DNA from: Oscillospiraceae bacterium
GTDB lineage: Bacteria; Bacillota_A; Clostridia; Oscillospirales; Ruminococcaceae
Length of the DNA: 32,208 nucleotides
Assembly: GCA_017829075.1 (NCBI GenBank)
Contig: JAGAJA010000017.1
Location: forward strand, 1 to 32,208
Reading direction: 5' to 3'
The stretch's first letter is position 1; every line of letters starts with the position of its first letter. Under the pieces are notes generated by a model. That model made no database searches, was not told the origin of the DNA, and worked only from the letters and a program-made list of their open reading frames with translations. Positions 7,533 to 15,497 of the stretch are shown piece by piece. The position numbers and the translations under genes are program-made.

Positions 7533-7876
7533 CATCAGTCAGACCTATTCCACTAGAGTTGCTCACAGACATCGCAGTGCTGAGAACTCCGTCCGGCTCC
7601 GGCTATACGGACACAGATCTCATTGATGTGCGTATTGTCAGGACGAGCGGGATCACTGATTACACCGCCGGGCGCACAAGGGACTGCACAGAGATCGTAA
7701 TGTACTTTGACTGTGTGAATTCCTATCCTCAGGACACGGTTTTTGCCGCCGGGCAGACGATCATGTACTGCGGCGAGAGCTATGAGGTAATTCAGGCGGA
7801 GCTGTTTTCGGGGACAGAGCCTCATCATTATAGAGTAAAAGCGAGAAAGACCGGAGGTACATTCCGTCCGGAGTGA
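7529..7876 (+). CDS. Putative minor capsid / head-closure protein
   Basis: This protein of 115 residues is rich in beta strands. It has the layout of the minor capsid proteins found after the connector in A118-like phages: a statement of the target sequence, a TDYTAGRTRDCTEIVMYFD strand pair, an FAAGQTIMYCGESYEVIQAE segment and a final HHYRV strand near the C-terminus. Those proteins close the DNA exit channel or join head to tail. Start ATG 7529 overlaps the previous stop by 4 bases. The assignment is by pattern and gene order; I cannot tell a stopper from a minor capsid subunit. Confidence 0.55.
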   Translation: MTSVRPIPLELLTDIAVLRTPSGSGYTDTDLIDVRIVRTSGITDYTAGRTRDCTEIVMYFDCVNSYPQDTVFAAGQTIMYCGESYEVIQAELFSGTEPHHYRVKARKTGGTFRPE

Positions 7877-7890
7877 AAGGAGGTGCGGCA

Positions 7891-8037
7891 ATGAGCAAGG
7901 ACAGCAGATCCGGAAAATCAACAGTGAAGCCGATCAGCGGCAGGGAAGAGGGCTATCGTCTTGCAAAGCTACTCAGGGCTGGCAGCCGTGAGCTTTCACG
8001 GCAGCTCAACATCAAGAAGTCGCAGAAGCAGAGGTAG
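7891..8037 (+). CDS. Small basic protein of the capsid cassette (48 residues)
   Basis: A 48-residue frame starts at ATG 7891, 6 bases after a near-perfect AAGGAGGT, and ends at TAG 8035-8037. The product is strongly basic, with 14 Lys/Arg. It includes EGYRLAKLLRAGSRELSRQL, which looks helical, and ends in IKKSQKQR. The gap between its neighbours fits it tightly, with 14 bases on each side, which supports it being real. No family is recognised. A basic helix in a head cassette could bind nucleic acid or the acidic scaffold, but that is only a guess. Confidence 0.7.
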   Translation: MSKDSRSGKSTVKPISGREEGYRLAKLLRAGSRELSRQLNIKKSQKQR

Positions 8038-8051
8038 AACAGGAGGTAAAC

Positions 8052-8414
8052 ATGACGATCTGGATAAACGACATTGAGTTTAATAAAGTGACGGAGCTTT
8101 CCGTTGACCGGGAAACCAGACGAACAAGCATTCATTACAACACTCAGGGGGATATGCTTATCGACCTTGTGAACAGGAAGTACCGTCTGACGGCAAAATT
8201 CGGGCTGCTTACAGAAACCGAGCTGAAGCAGCTCAGAAATCTGACGGAGGAGATTTTTGTGACGGTGAAGTTCCCTGCGCCGGAAGGGACTTCTGACAGC
8301 AATAATACGATCACTGCGGAATTCCATATAGCCGATGAGCCTGCTCCTGCCGTTACCGTGGTGAACGGAGTGACATTGTACGGCGGCGTGGAGCTTGTCA
8401 TGCAGCAGAAGTGA
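8052..8414 (+). CDS. Small cassette protein of unknown role, probably tail-related
   Basis: A 120-residue, beta-rich protein with AGGAGG just upstream of the ATG. Visible features are the N-terminal strand TIWINDIEF, a LSVDRETRRTSIHYNTQGD segment, LLTETELKQLRNLT and a final strand pair near LYGGVELVMQQK. Similar short proteins lie before tail-tip genes in Clostridia prophages, in my recollection. It is smaller than typical tail-tube proteins and nothing marks it as one. It ends 9 bases before the tail-tip gene, so the two are co-translated. Confidence 0.45.
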   Translation: MTIWINDIEFNKVTELSVDRETRRTSIHYNTQGDMLIDLVNRKYRLTAKFGLLTETELKQLRNLTEEIFVTVKFPAPEGTSDSNNTITAEFHIADEPAPAVTVVNGVTLYGGVELVMQQK

Positions 8415-8423
8415 GGTGAGGAT

Positions 8424-9911
8424 ATGGTCGAGGTTTCAGAAAAATTCATAGAGCTGGCGCAGCAGAACGGGCGCAAGGTATGGTGCAGGATCGTTGCTGA
8501 CGGGGAGGAATTCCTTGACGACAGGATCATTGACATGGACTTTGACGATGTGGTTCACCCGGATTGGTTCACGGTGGGAACTACCTGCGCCAACAGGCTG
8601 CATTTTACTGCGGTCTATGACGGAGAGATCTCCGCCGGGAGCGAGGTCAGGGCTTATATCAGCTTTGACGGCGAGGAGTGGTGTCCGCTGGGAGTATTTT
8701 TCGTAGCGAGAAGATATATCCGCGGAAATTACATCAGCGTTACCGCTTACGACAGAATGTACAGCCTTGATGTTGACTTCCGGTATGACGGGGCGCTTCC
8801 CGTGACGTCTTCTGAGTTGATGAGCGCTGTCTGCGCCAGCGTGGGTCTGGAATGCGCTGACCCGGGGTGGGATTATAAGATCGAGAAGATCCCGGAGGGC
8901 TGCACCGCGAGGGACATTATCGGCTACATTGCGGGAATAAACCGCGCCTGCGCTAAGATCGACCGTCTTGGCAGGCTTGTGCTAAAAAGACACCACTTGA
9001 TAGATTTCGCGCTGCGTGACAGAAACTGCTGGGAAGTCCAGCGGAACATGGGGCAGTCGGTCATTACCTGTATCAGGGCGAATACCGGGGACGGAGAGAT
9101 AACGGCTGGAAGCGGCGCGGAGATCTCCACGCTGGAGATGTACAATCCGTTCATGACCCAGTCTATCGCAGATCAGATGTATTCCAGCTACAAGCCGTTT
9201 TCGTTCTACGGCGCTGAGCTGGAAATGCAGGGAATGCCGTTCCTTGAAGCAGGAGATAAGATGAATTTCCTTGACGGGAGGTTTCTCTATCAGATCGTGA
9301 TAAGCGAGATCGAATACAGCTACAACGGCGGACTGTCGGCGGTACTTTATTCCAAGAATAAGGTGAACGATGAGGAATACGGAGATCTTGAAAAACTGCT
9401 GGAACAGCTTGTCCACACAAAGAACGCGGTATACTACAAGCGTGAGAACGAAAAACAGATATCGCTAAAGAGCGAGCCGCAGATCATTGCGGACTTTGAG
9501 TTTGAAACGCAGGAGGACTGCTTTGCGCAGCTTGACGTGGTATTCACGCTCGTAAAGAGTACAGCGGAGGTGCTGATCGCCGCGATAAACGTAAATGGTA
9601 CGGATATTCCCCGCAGGAATATACAGTCCCTGACCGGTTCCGGGTATGAGCTGGTGCATTTTTATCATCTGGCGGAGAAACTACCGGCGGGGAAAAACCG
9701 CATCTACGTCACGGCTCAGACAAAGACCGGCGACGCGTATATCTATGCCGGTGATCTGCTTGCGACCCTTGTGGGACACGGAATATACGGAAATTCCGGC
9801 AGCCAGAGGGACAAGGTGTCTTTGTATGAAAAGACGGAGCGTTTTAAGGTATACACTCCGACGCTCACGGCAAAGGAGATCACAGCGGAATTTAACAAGG
9901 AGGTTACATAA
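8424..9911 (+). CDS. Phage tail-tip / baseplate hub-like protein
   Basis: A 495-residue protein. The N-terminal 200 residues follow the pattern of distal-tail and tail-hub proteins of Clostridia prophages: an opening GRKVWCRIVADGE strand pair, FTVGTTCANRLHFT, WCPLGVFFVARR, ISVTAYDRMYSLD and a C-terminal ELMSAVCASVGLE helix. This is how such proteins form the domain that joins tail to receptor-binding parts. The middle (MPFLEAGDKMNFLDG) matches the usual hub turn, and the last 150 residues are strand-rich. Start ATG 8424 has GAGGTGAGG upstream. The stop overlaps the next ATG by one base (TAATG). There is no tape-measure or tail-tube gene before it, so if functional the tail would be short or borrowed. 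Confidence 0.65.
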   Translation: MVEVSEKFIELAQQNGRKVWCRIVADGEEFLDDRIIDMDFDDVVHPDWFTVGTTCANRLHFTAVYDGEISAGSEVRAYISFDGEEWCPLGVFFVARRYIRGNYISVTAYDRMYSLDVDFRYDGALPVTSSELMSAVCASVGLECADPGWDYKIEKIPEGCTARDIIGYIAGINRACAKIDRLGRLVLKRHHLIDFALRDRNCWEVQRNMGQSVITCIRANTGDGEITAGSGAEISTLEMYNPFMTQSIADQMYSSYKPFSFYGAELEMQGMPFLEAGDKMNFLDGRFLYQIVISEIEYSYNGGLSAVLYSKNKVNDEEYGDLEKLLEQLVHTKNAVYYKRENEKQISLKSEPQIIADFEFETQEDCFAQLDVVFTLVKSTAEVLIAAINVNGTDIPRRNIQSLTGSGYELVHFYHLAEKLPAGKNRIYVTAQTKTGDAYIYAGDLLATLVGHGIYGNSGSQRDKVSLYEKTERFKVYTPTLTAKEITAEFNKEVT

Positions 9912-11227
9912 TGGAGGGAAAAGCAACATTTACTCTTACAGACGCAGCAAGCGGAAAGATAATCCGGCAGTTCACAGAGCACAATCTTGTGACGGACGCG
10001 GTAAAGAGAATTCTTAACCCGCCGGGAAATACGCTGATGTATAAATTCAACTATTCTGATTACATACAGCATATGCTTCCGTTAAGCCAGACGCTGTTCG
10101 GCGGTATAATGCTTCTCGGGAACAATATGGAGGAGCGAGCGGACAACGTAATGCTCAACAAAAACTGCATACCTATCGCCACTGCCGGCGGAGCCTATGC
10201 CGGTACCAACACCATGAGAGGTACGCTTAATGAAAACGAAAGCTATGCAACCGCAAACGGCTATCATTTCACATGGGATTTCGGAACAGACAAGGCAAAC
10301 GGCACTATAAAATGCGCGGCGCTCACCAGCCGCGTGTTTGGAAACACAGGCTTCTGGTTTGAGGATAAAACCGGCTCTGCCATGATCGACCCGATAAATG
10401 TTTCAACAGTGTCCAATGTTTCGACTCAGTACATGAAAGCTCTGGGACAGTATGTCGGGACTTTTGAAAAGAATATCCATACTTATTTTAAAAGAACCCT
10501 CGACAATACCGTAATTGAATTCTTGAAGTACAAGAGTCTTGATCCAAACAGCATAGGGCTCAATGATAGGGTGGATATCTCAGGGTATGCGGAGCCGATA
10601 GCCACCGTTCAGGTGACACTTCCCATAAGCCATAATATTAATGTGAGATGGTACATTGATAAGGATACAAGCGTATTGTATTTCTTCACCGGAATATATA
10701 ATGACAACGGACAGTACAAGTTGGATTATGCTGGGATAAGCATGAATGATTTCAGTATTGCCGATACAGGTACGCGCAAGCTTTCGTGCAACTATTCCCT
10801 GCATCTTTCTACTGCGCTTTATGAGGACAAGCTTTTCATTGCCGGAGATAACCGTATCGATATTTTCAACAGCGGCGGAGAAATGATCGCAAGCTATCCT
10901 TATTCATTGACAGGCGCTCCATATTTCTTTACGGTGAACGGTGTACTGTCATTTGTGTCCGCAAATACAGCGACCCTTTCATATCTGAACGGTATTTTTT
11001 ACAGCACATACAACCCAAGCAATTACAGCATTATGAGTTCAGTGGACTGTGACCCGCCCTACTATCCGTTTGCCTATGTAAATCCTTACGGCGGTACATA
11101 TGATGTAAGCGCTAATCCCTATCTGGGCTTGGCAGCGAATTACCTCGCAACGATAAACAATCTGAGCGAGCCGCTGGAAAAGACCAACGAGCAGACGCTG
11201 AAGATCACCTACGACATTACGCATTAA
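9911..11227 (+). CDS. Putative tail fibre / appendage protein
   Basis: A 438-residue protein encoded directly after the tail-tip gene, with a one-base TAATG overlap. The N-terminus (TLTDAASGKIIRQFTEHNLVT) is a beta-hairpin attachment pattern followed by TDAVKRILN. LFGGIMLLGN and the block GYHFTWDFGTDKANGTIKC recur in Clostridia phage appendage proteins I recall. The C-terminal half is rich in Tyr, Asn, Ser and Gly with many short strands, like a receptor-binding beta structure. Codons in the C-terminal half look more AT-rich than in the rest of the cassette, consistent with faster exchange of a receptor-binding part. Function is inferred from place and composition. Confidence 0.5.
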   Translation: MEGKATFTLTDAASGKIIRQFTEHNLVTDAVKRILNPPGNTLMYKFNYSDYIQHMLPLSQTLFGGIMLLGNNMEERADNVMLNKNCIPIATAGGAYAGTNTMRGTLNENESYATANGYHFTWDFGTDKANGTIKCAALTSRVFGNTGFWFEDKTGSAMIDPINVSTVSNVSTQYMKALGQYVGTFEKNIHTYFKRTLDNTVIEFLKYKSLDPNSIGLNDRVDISGYAEPIATVQVTLPISHNINVRWYIDKDTSVLYFFTGIYNDNGQYKLDYAGISMNDFSIADTGTRKLSCNYSLHLSTALYEDKLFIAGDNRIDIFNSGGEMIASYPYSLTGAPYFFTVNGVLSFVSANTATLSYLNGIFYSTYNPSNYSIMSSVDCDPPYYPFAYVNPYGGTYDVSANPYLGLAANYLATINNLSEPLEKTNEQTLKITYDITH

Positions 11228-11233
11228 AAATCT

Positions 11234-11368
11234 CAGCCCCCGAAAGGCGTAGCCGCCTTTGGCAGTTTCGCCGAGCCAACACCTCCACTTTGGGGAAGGT
11301 AGTTTAGCTCGGCGGATCAAAAACTGCTTTATCGGCAACGCTCTAAGGAAAGGGGGCTGTTATTTTTT
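11234..11368 (+). terminator. Terminator of the capsid cassette with a nested palindromic insert
   Basis: CAGCCCCC (11234-11241) pairs with GGGGGCTG (11352-11359), followed by a T run, as in an intrinsic terminator. The loop is over 100 bases and holds further perfect stems: AAAGGCG/CGCCTTT (11243-11260), GCAGTTT with AAACTGC (11262-11268, 11321-11327) and, inside that, CGCCGAGC with GCTCGGCG (11269-11276, 11307-11314). The pattern suggests that a palindromic element entered the loop of an older terminator. Confidence 0.75.
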
Positions 11369-11513
11369 ATGCCTTTGCAGCGCTGTCCTGCTCCGCTTTT
11401 TCAAAATAGCGGCACTGGGATTCTGAGGTAGCCGTTGGGCGGGTCAGATCGTTCAGGGTGCATGATCCGTCCTTCTGCCAGCGGCAGTTTTCCTTGCAGG
11501 GTACTATATTCAT
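11367..11513 (-). CDS. Small Cys-rich protein (48 residues)
   Basis: A 48-residue frame on the minus strand starts at ATG 11513-11511 with GGAGG 6 bases upstream and ends at TAA 11369-11367. The protein starts MNIVPCKENCRWQKDGSC and has four Cys (6, 10, 18, 34) in the order C-x3-C-x7-C-x15-C. Short Clostridia proteins of this MNIVPCK type are common. I recall them carrying a doubtful acyl-carrier dehydratase label, which should not be trusted. Four spaced Cys suggest metal binding. Its stop codon lies at the end of the T tract of the cassette terminator on the other strand. Confidence 0.8.
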   Translation of the reverse strand: MNIVPCKENCRWQKDGSCTLNDLTRPTATSESQCRYFEKAEQDSAAKA

Positions 11514-11678
11514 ACTTCGCCTCCGGAAAGCGTTTTGCCCGGATAGTGTTTGCAGATTATCCGGTAATATTCCGAACCTGCAGACTGGTATCTAAAAATC
11601 AAATTCGCCCCGTTCAAACCCGCACACTCATGCTGCTGAATTTGATACGCTACTCTTTAATCAGCGTATCCATAATGC

Positions 11679-12518
11679 CTACGAAGAAATCCCCGACAGG
11701 CGCTTCATAGTTTCGCGGTATCCCAGTTCGATGCGCAGCGCGGCGTTTTCGCCGTCAAAATCCAGCGTTCCGGTTCTGAGAAGCTTCTTTTCCGGCTTGC
11801 CGAGCAGGATTTCGTCAGAGGGGAAAAGCTCTATGAACTCCGCGTCCGGGAAAGCGGAGAGATCTGCGCCGTCCTTTCCGAGATAGGATATTATGAACCT
11901 GCGTATCCCGATATCGTAAAGCGGTTTTACCGGGATATTGTCGGATAAGCCGCCGTCCCGGTAGTGATAGCCGTTGATCTCTTCGGCAGGGAACACCGCG
12001 GGAATTGCGCTGGAAGCGGTGAGAAAAACAGTGATCTCCTCCGGTGAGTAAGCGCTGAGATCGAAATATTCCGGAATACCTAGATCGCTATTGTGGCAGC
12101 AGGCAAAGCAGGGCATTCCGCAGCCGGAAACGCAGCGGTTCACGCCGTTCTCGGCAATGAGCGAGATAAGCCCGCTTCGGGAGAAAATGCCGGAGCGGGA
12201 CAGCTTTTCCGGGTCGGGAATTGTGATCGTTTTGTTTTCAGAGCCGAGAAAATCCACCACATGGGACAGCACTCTTCCTGCGGTTTCCATTGGGTCTGTA
12301 ATATCCTGACGGCGTATCGAAGTCCAGATTTTTTCAGCAAGCTGGTAATCTCCGCAGGCAAAAAGCGCCGCGTTCAGCGCTCCCACCGAGGTTCCGGAAA
12401 CAGCGGTAATATCCCGGCAAAGCTCCAGCTCCCGGAGCGCACGCCATACTCCGATCTGATAAGCGCCTCTGCCGCCTCCGCCGCAGAGCACAAGTCCGGT
12501 TTCCTGAGCAGAACTCAT
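11679..12518 (-). CDS. Patatin-like phospholipase
   Basis: A 279-residue serine lipase/phospholipase A of the patatin family, expected to cleave acyl chains from membrane or stored lipids with a Ser-Asp dyad. All motifs are present: the oxyanion-hole loop GGGGRGAYQIG (residues 13-23), the nucleophile in GTSVG (Ser44) and the dyad Asp in DGG (Asp188). There is no signal peptide, so it acts in the cytoplasm. An unusual cluster of five Cys lies at residues 129-141 (C-x3-C-x3-C-x2-C-C), which could bind a metal. It is the last gene of the phoH-ybeY-dgkA run, 59 bases after dgkA. The ribosome site (AAGGGG, 9 bases from ATG) is moderate. Confidence 0.9.
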   Translation of the reverse strand: MSSAQETGLVLCGGGGRGAYQIGVWRALRELELCRDITAVSGTSVGALNAALFACGDYQLAEKIWTSIRRQDITDPMETAGRVLSHVVDFLGSENKTITIPDPEKLSRSGIFSRSGLISLIAENGVNRCVSGCGMPCFACCHNSDLGIPEYFDLSAYSPEEITVFLTASSAIPAVFPAEEINGYHYRDGGLSDNIPVKPLYDIGIRRFIISYLGKDGADLSAFPDAEFIELFPSDEILLGKPEKKLLRTGTLDFDGENAALRIELGYRETMKRLSGISS

Positions 12519-12577
12519 AAGCTGTCACCCCTTGAAAAAAGTGTCCGGTATATTCTATGCTGAAGAGCAGGGGAGCG

Positions 12578-13039
12578 TCACCGTTTTCTGAATTTCTCCG
12601 GCAGGAACACAAACAATGCTGCGGCGGTCACTGCAATTCCAAGAAAAAGGAACCTGACCGGCTGATCGCAGAAGTACGCGCCTATCGCCGCAAATCGCTC
12701 TGTATCCCAGAACAACACAGCGCCGATAATCACGGCGAATACCGAGCATACAAGCACAGCTCCGGCGGCGCAGTCCTTGCAGCGGCGGATATTTTCGTCC
12801 TTTTCCGGGGAAACCTTGTCGCAGAGCCTTTCGGCGGCGGTGTTGAACAGCTCCGCGGAAAGAACCGCGGCAAACGTCAGCAGAAGAACTGCCCATTCCG
12901 ATCTGGAAAGCTCATAAAACCGAAGCGCGAACCAGCTTACAAAGCACACCGCGCAGATATGCACACGGAAGTTCCTTTCGGTGAAGCCGTGGGCTATTCC
13001 GGCGGCGGCATAGACGAAGCCTTTAAGAAAGCGCTTCAT
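12578..13039 (-). CDS. dgkA: Diacylglycerol/undecaprenol kinase family membrane protein
   Basis: A 153-residue integral membrane kinase of the DgkA family, which in Gram-positive bacteria mostly phosphorylates undecaprenol to feed the cell-wall lipid carrier. Visible family marks are ERNFRVH near residue 22, the catalytic helix SAELFNTAAERLCD near 60 and RCKDCAAGAVL near 85, the last two with the Glu/Asn/Asp that bind Mg-ATP. Several hydrophobic segments follow. Length fits the Gram-positive type. The start overlaps the ybeY stop by one base (TGATG), so it is translated with ybeY. phoH-ybeY-dgkA order is common in Firmicutes. Confidence 0.92.
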   Translation of the reverse strand: MKRFLKGFVYAAAGIAHGFTERNFRVHICAVCFVSWFALRFYELSRSEWAVLLLTFAAVLSAELFNTAAERLCDKVSPEKDENIRRCKDCAAGAVLVCSVFAVIIGAVLFWDTERFAAIGAYFCDQPVRFLFLGIAVTAAALFVFLPEKFRKR

Positions 13040-13521
13040 CAGCCGTTCTCCCGTGTAATTCCAAGCTTATCCAGCACCTTTTCCTGTTTGCCGAACATGA
13101 GCTTTTCTTCCTCCTCGCTGTTCACATGGTCGTAGCCGAGCAGGTGGAACAGCGAATGAGTGATGAGGAATGCGACCTCTCTGCGGTAGGAATGACCGTA
13201 TTCCTCCGCCTGCTGCGCCGCGCGTTCAAGGGAAATCACGATGTCACCGAGCATGATCGCGTCGTTGTCCGGGTCGATCTCATAGCCGTCATCGTCGCCG
13301 AGGGGGAAAGAAAGCACGTCTGTTTCCCGGTCTATTCCCCGGTGCTCGTTGTTGAGTGCCCGTATTCCCTCGTTGTCAACAAATGTCACGGAAACCTCGG
13401 CGGTGTCGTCTATCCCCTCTTCTTCAAGAGCGGCGGCGGTGCAGTCCTCTATCAGCTTTTCTATGTCCTGCGGCGGGTCGAGCTTATCCTGCTCGTTGCT
13501 GAGAAAAATCTCGATTTTCAT
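13039..13521 (-). CDS. ybeY: Endoribonuclease YbeY (rRNA maturation factor)
   Basis: A 160-residue metal-dependent endoribonuclease of the UPF0054 family, needed for 16S rRNA 3'-end maturation and ribosome quality control. The zinc motif appears as HSLFHLLGYDH, which fits H-x3-H-x5-H; the usual second residue Gly is Ser here. The upstream LNNEHRGIDRETDVLSFP block is standard. The start shares one base with the phoH stop and the stop shares one base with the dgkA start, so the three genes form a tight operon. RNA-processing context (phoH, ybeY) is typical of the phylum. Confidence 0.95.
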   Translation of the reverse strand: MKIEIFLSNEQDKLDPPQDIEKLIEDCTAAALEEEGIDDTAEVSVTFVDNEGIRALNNEHRGIDRETDVLSFPLGDDDGYEIDPDNDAIMLGDIVISLERAAQQAEEYGHSYRREVAFLITHSLFHLLGYDHVNSEEEEKLMFGKQEKVLDKLGITRENG

Positions 13522-14528
13522 TAGCTTCTCCTTGTCTGCGGTTTTTTCTGCTGCTGCGCCATGTTTGCCAAGTTAGACTGATTATAGCTGTCGTATGCCT
13601 TGACTATTTCCTGAACAAGGCGGTGGCGTACAACGTCCTTTTCGCTGAATTTGTTCTGCGCGATGCCCTCAATATTCTTCAGAACTCTCAGCGCTTCGAT
13701 AAGACCGGATTTTGACGTTTCCGGCAGGTCTATCTGGGTGATATCTCCGGTTATGACCATTTTGCTGTTGAAGCCCAGACGGGTGAGGAACATCTTCATC
13801 TGCTCGCGGGTGGTGTTCTGAGCCTCGTCAAGGATAATGAAGCTGTCATCAAGGGTGCGTCCTCTCATGTAGGCGAGCGGCGCGACTTCGATTGAGCCGC
13901 GTTCCTGATGCTTCGCGAACGCCTCCTGTCCGAACATCTCGAACAGCGCGTCATAAAGCGGTCTGAGGTAGGGGTCTACCTTGTTCTGGAGATCGCCGGG
14001 GAGAAATCCCAGCTTTTCTCCTGCTTCAACGGCAGGGCGGGTAAGGATTATCCTCTGAACCTCGTGAGCCTTGAACGCGCTTACAGCAAGCGCCACCGCA
14101 AGATAGGTCTTACCTGTGCCGGCAGGGCCTACGCCAAAGGTTATGGTGTTTTTGCGGATAAGATCGCAGTACTTTTTCTGACCGAGGGTCTTGGGGCGGA
14201 TAGGCTTTCCGGCGTAGCTTACGCATACGCAGTCGGAGGAGATGCTGTCCGCCTGCGACTCCGTGCCGTCGTTCACCATTGAGATAACATAGCGGACATT
14301 CTGTTCGTTTATCGGGTCGCCCTTGAAATACATCTTAGACAGGGCTTCTATGCAGCGCCGCGCCGCGTCCACCGACTGTTCGCTTTCTCCGGTTATCTTC
14401 ACATCGCTTCCCCGGCTGAATACGGTGACTGCGAATGCTTTCTGTATTAAATTCACGTTGCTGTCGAAATCCCCGAACAGCGCGTGGAGCTGCTCAAGGC
14501 TGTCCATAGTTAGCGATACTTCTGACAT
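13521..14528 (-). CDS. phoH: PhoH-like ATPase
   Basis: A 335-residue P-loop ATPase of the PhoH family, often linked with ybeY and RNA metabolism. The Walker A motif GPAGTGKT is at residues 134-141 and a Walker B-like IILDEAQNTT follows about 95 residues later. An N-terminal KH-like segment (about 20-75) matches the PhoH/YbeZ layout. I chose ATG 14528-14526, which has AAAGG 7 bases upstream. An in-frame ATG at 14591 lies inside the promoter and is rejected. It is the first gene of the phoH-ybeY-dgkA-patatin run and has a near-perfect promoter at 14563-14591. Confidence 0.93.
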   Translation of the reverse strand: MSEVSLTMDSLEQLHALFGDFDSNVNLIQKAFAVTVFSRGSDVKITGESEQSVDAARRCIEALSKMYFKGDPINEQNVRYVISMVNDGTESQADSISSDCVCVSYAGKPIRPKTLGQKKYCDLIRKNTITFGVGPAGTGKTYLAVALAVSAFKAHEVQRIILTRPAVEAGEKLGFLPGDLQNKVDPYLRPLYDALFEMFGQEAFAKHQERGSIEVAPLAYMRGRTLDDSFIILDEAQNTTREQMKMFLTRLGFNSKMVITGDITQIDLPETSKSGLIEALRVLKNIEGIAQNKFSEKDVVRHRLVQEIVKAYDSYNQSNLANMAQQQKKPQTRRS

Positions 14529-14562
14529 ATTGCGCCTTTCTTTTTTTAGAATTATTTCTTTT

Positions 14563-14591
14563 ATTATACACCGTAACAGCGGGGTTGTCAA
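14563..14591 (-). promoter_or_regulatory. Consensus promoter of the phoH operon
   Basis: On the minus strand TTGACA (14591-14586) and TATAAT (14568-14563) are separated by exactly 17 bases. Both hexamers match the vegetative consensus perfectly. It begins 38 bases beyond the amidohydrolase stop. Confidence 0.92.
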
Positions 14592-14629
14592 TGAGTTTTA
14601 GAGTTGTAACCGCCCGTATCCTGCCGGAT

Positions 14630-15418
14630 TTACTCCTGAATACCAAGCAGCCGCATGGCGTTCCGGCAGAGGATATCCTGCCGCTCCTCATCTGTAAGCG
14701 GGAGCTTGTTGAAGCGCTCCAGTTCCTCAACGGCGCTCCACATGGGATAGTCGGTGCCGAACATCACGCGGTTTGTGCCGATTTTTCTGATCAGCTCTGC
14801 GGCGCGTTCCGGGGACATTGCGTAAAGGCTGCTGGAGCAGTCCGCATAGATCCCGCTGCCGGAGAAAAGCCCCTCAGCCTCATCCCATTTTGTCCAGCCG
14901 GCTAGGTGAGCGCCTATAATGGTGAGCTTCGGAAAGCGCTTCATGACGTTATAAAGCCGCCGCGGAGAGGAAAAATCATATCTGCTGTCCCCAACGTGGA
15001 ACAGAATGGGAAGTCTGCCCTCTGCTGCCTCATATATAGGAAATGCGCGTTCATCGTCCAGATTGAACTGCTGGAAATCCGGGTGCAGCTTGATACCTTT
15101 AAGTCCCAGCGAGATGATGCGCTCGGTTTCCTGTTCGATCCCGATGAAATCCGGGTGGAGCGCGCCGAAGCCGATAAGCTCCTGCGGGTGGAATTTCACC
15201 TGCTCTGAAACAAAGCTGTTGATGTTGTGTACCTGCTCCGGTACGGTCGCCACTGATTGGACTAGTGCCATGTTTATTCCGGCTTTACGGTTGATTTCAA
15301 GAAGCGAACCTACCGTTCCGTCAAATCTTACTCTCATATTATAAAAGCTGCTGATGCCGTCCGCAGCGCGGGCTGCTATCTTATCGGGGAAAATATGCGC
15401 GTGTGCGTCAATGATCAT
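14630..15418 (-). CDS. Amidohydrolase family 2 metal hydrolase/decarboxylase
   Basis: A 262-residue TIM-barrel protein of the amidohydrolase-2 (ACMSD-like) group, which uses one metal ion to cleave or decarboxylate small molecules. The metal site is complete: HAHIFP at the N-terminus, LFHVGD, GAHLAG and FGTDYP near the C-terminus, with a KLHPDF strand in between. The start chosen is ATG 15418-15416, with GGAGG 8 bases upstream; an ATG at 15472 adds 18 residues with no ribosome site. It has its own promoter (15498-15526) and is divergent from rpiB. The substrate cannot be read from sequence. Confidence 0.85.
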   Translation of the reverse strand: MIIDAHAHIFPDKIAARAADGISSFYNMRVRFDGTVGSLLEINRKAGINMALVQSVATVPEQVHNINSFVSEQVKFHPQELIGFGALHPDFIGIEQETERIISLGLKGIKLHPDFQQFNLDDERAFPIYEAAEGRLPILFHVGDSRYDFSSPRRLYNVMKRFPKLTIIGAHLAGWTKWDEAEGLFSGSGIYADCSSSLYAMSPERAAELIRKIGTNRVMFGTDYPMWSAVEELERFNKLPLTDEERQDILCRNAMRLLGIQE

Positions 15419-15497
15419 GATTTTGACCTCCATATACTTGCAGTTTATTATGGAAAAAGCTTTGTTCATCACAAAATCATTTTTTCATTTATAGACT

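Noticed and set aside
4136..11227. Complete prophage
   Set aside because: No integrase, repressor, terminase, tape measure, lysis genes or att repeats can be seen on either side.
11644..11670. GATACGCT/AGCGTATC hairpin as the patatin terminator
   Set aside because: The stem is perfect, but there is no T run on the minus strand after it, so the role is unclear.
12557..13135. 192-residue plus-strand frame over dgkA
   Set aside because: It lies antisense to dgkA and the end of ybeY, with no ribosome site and low-complexity composition.
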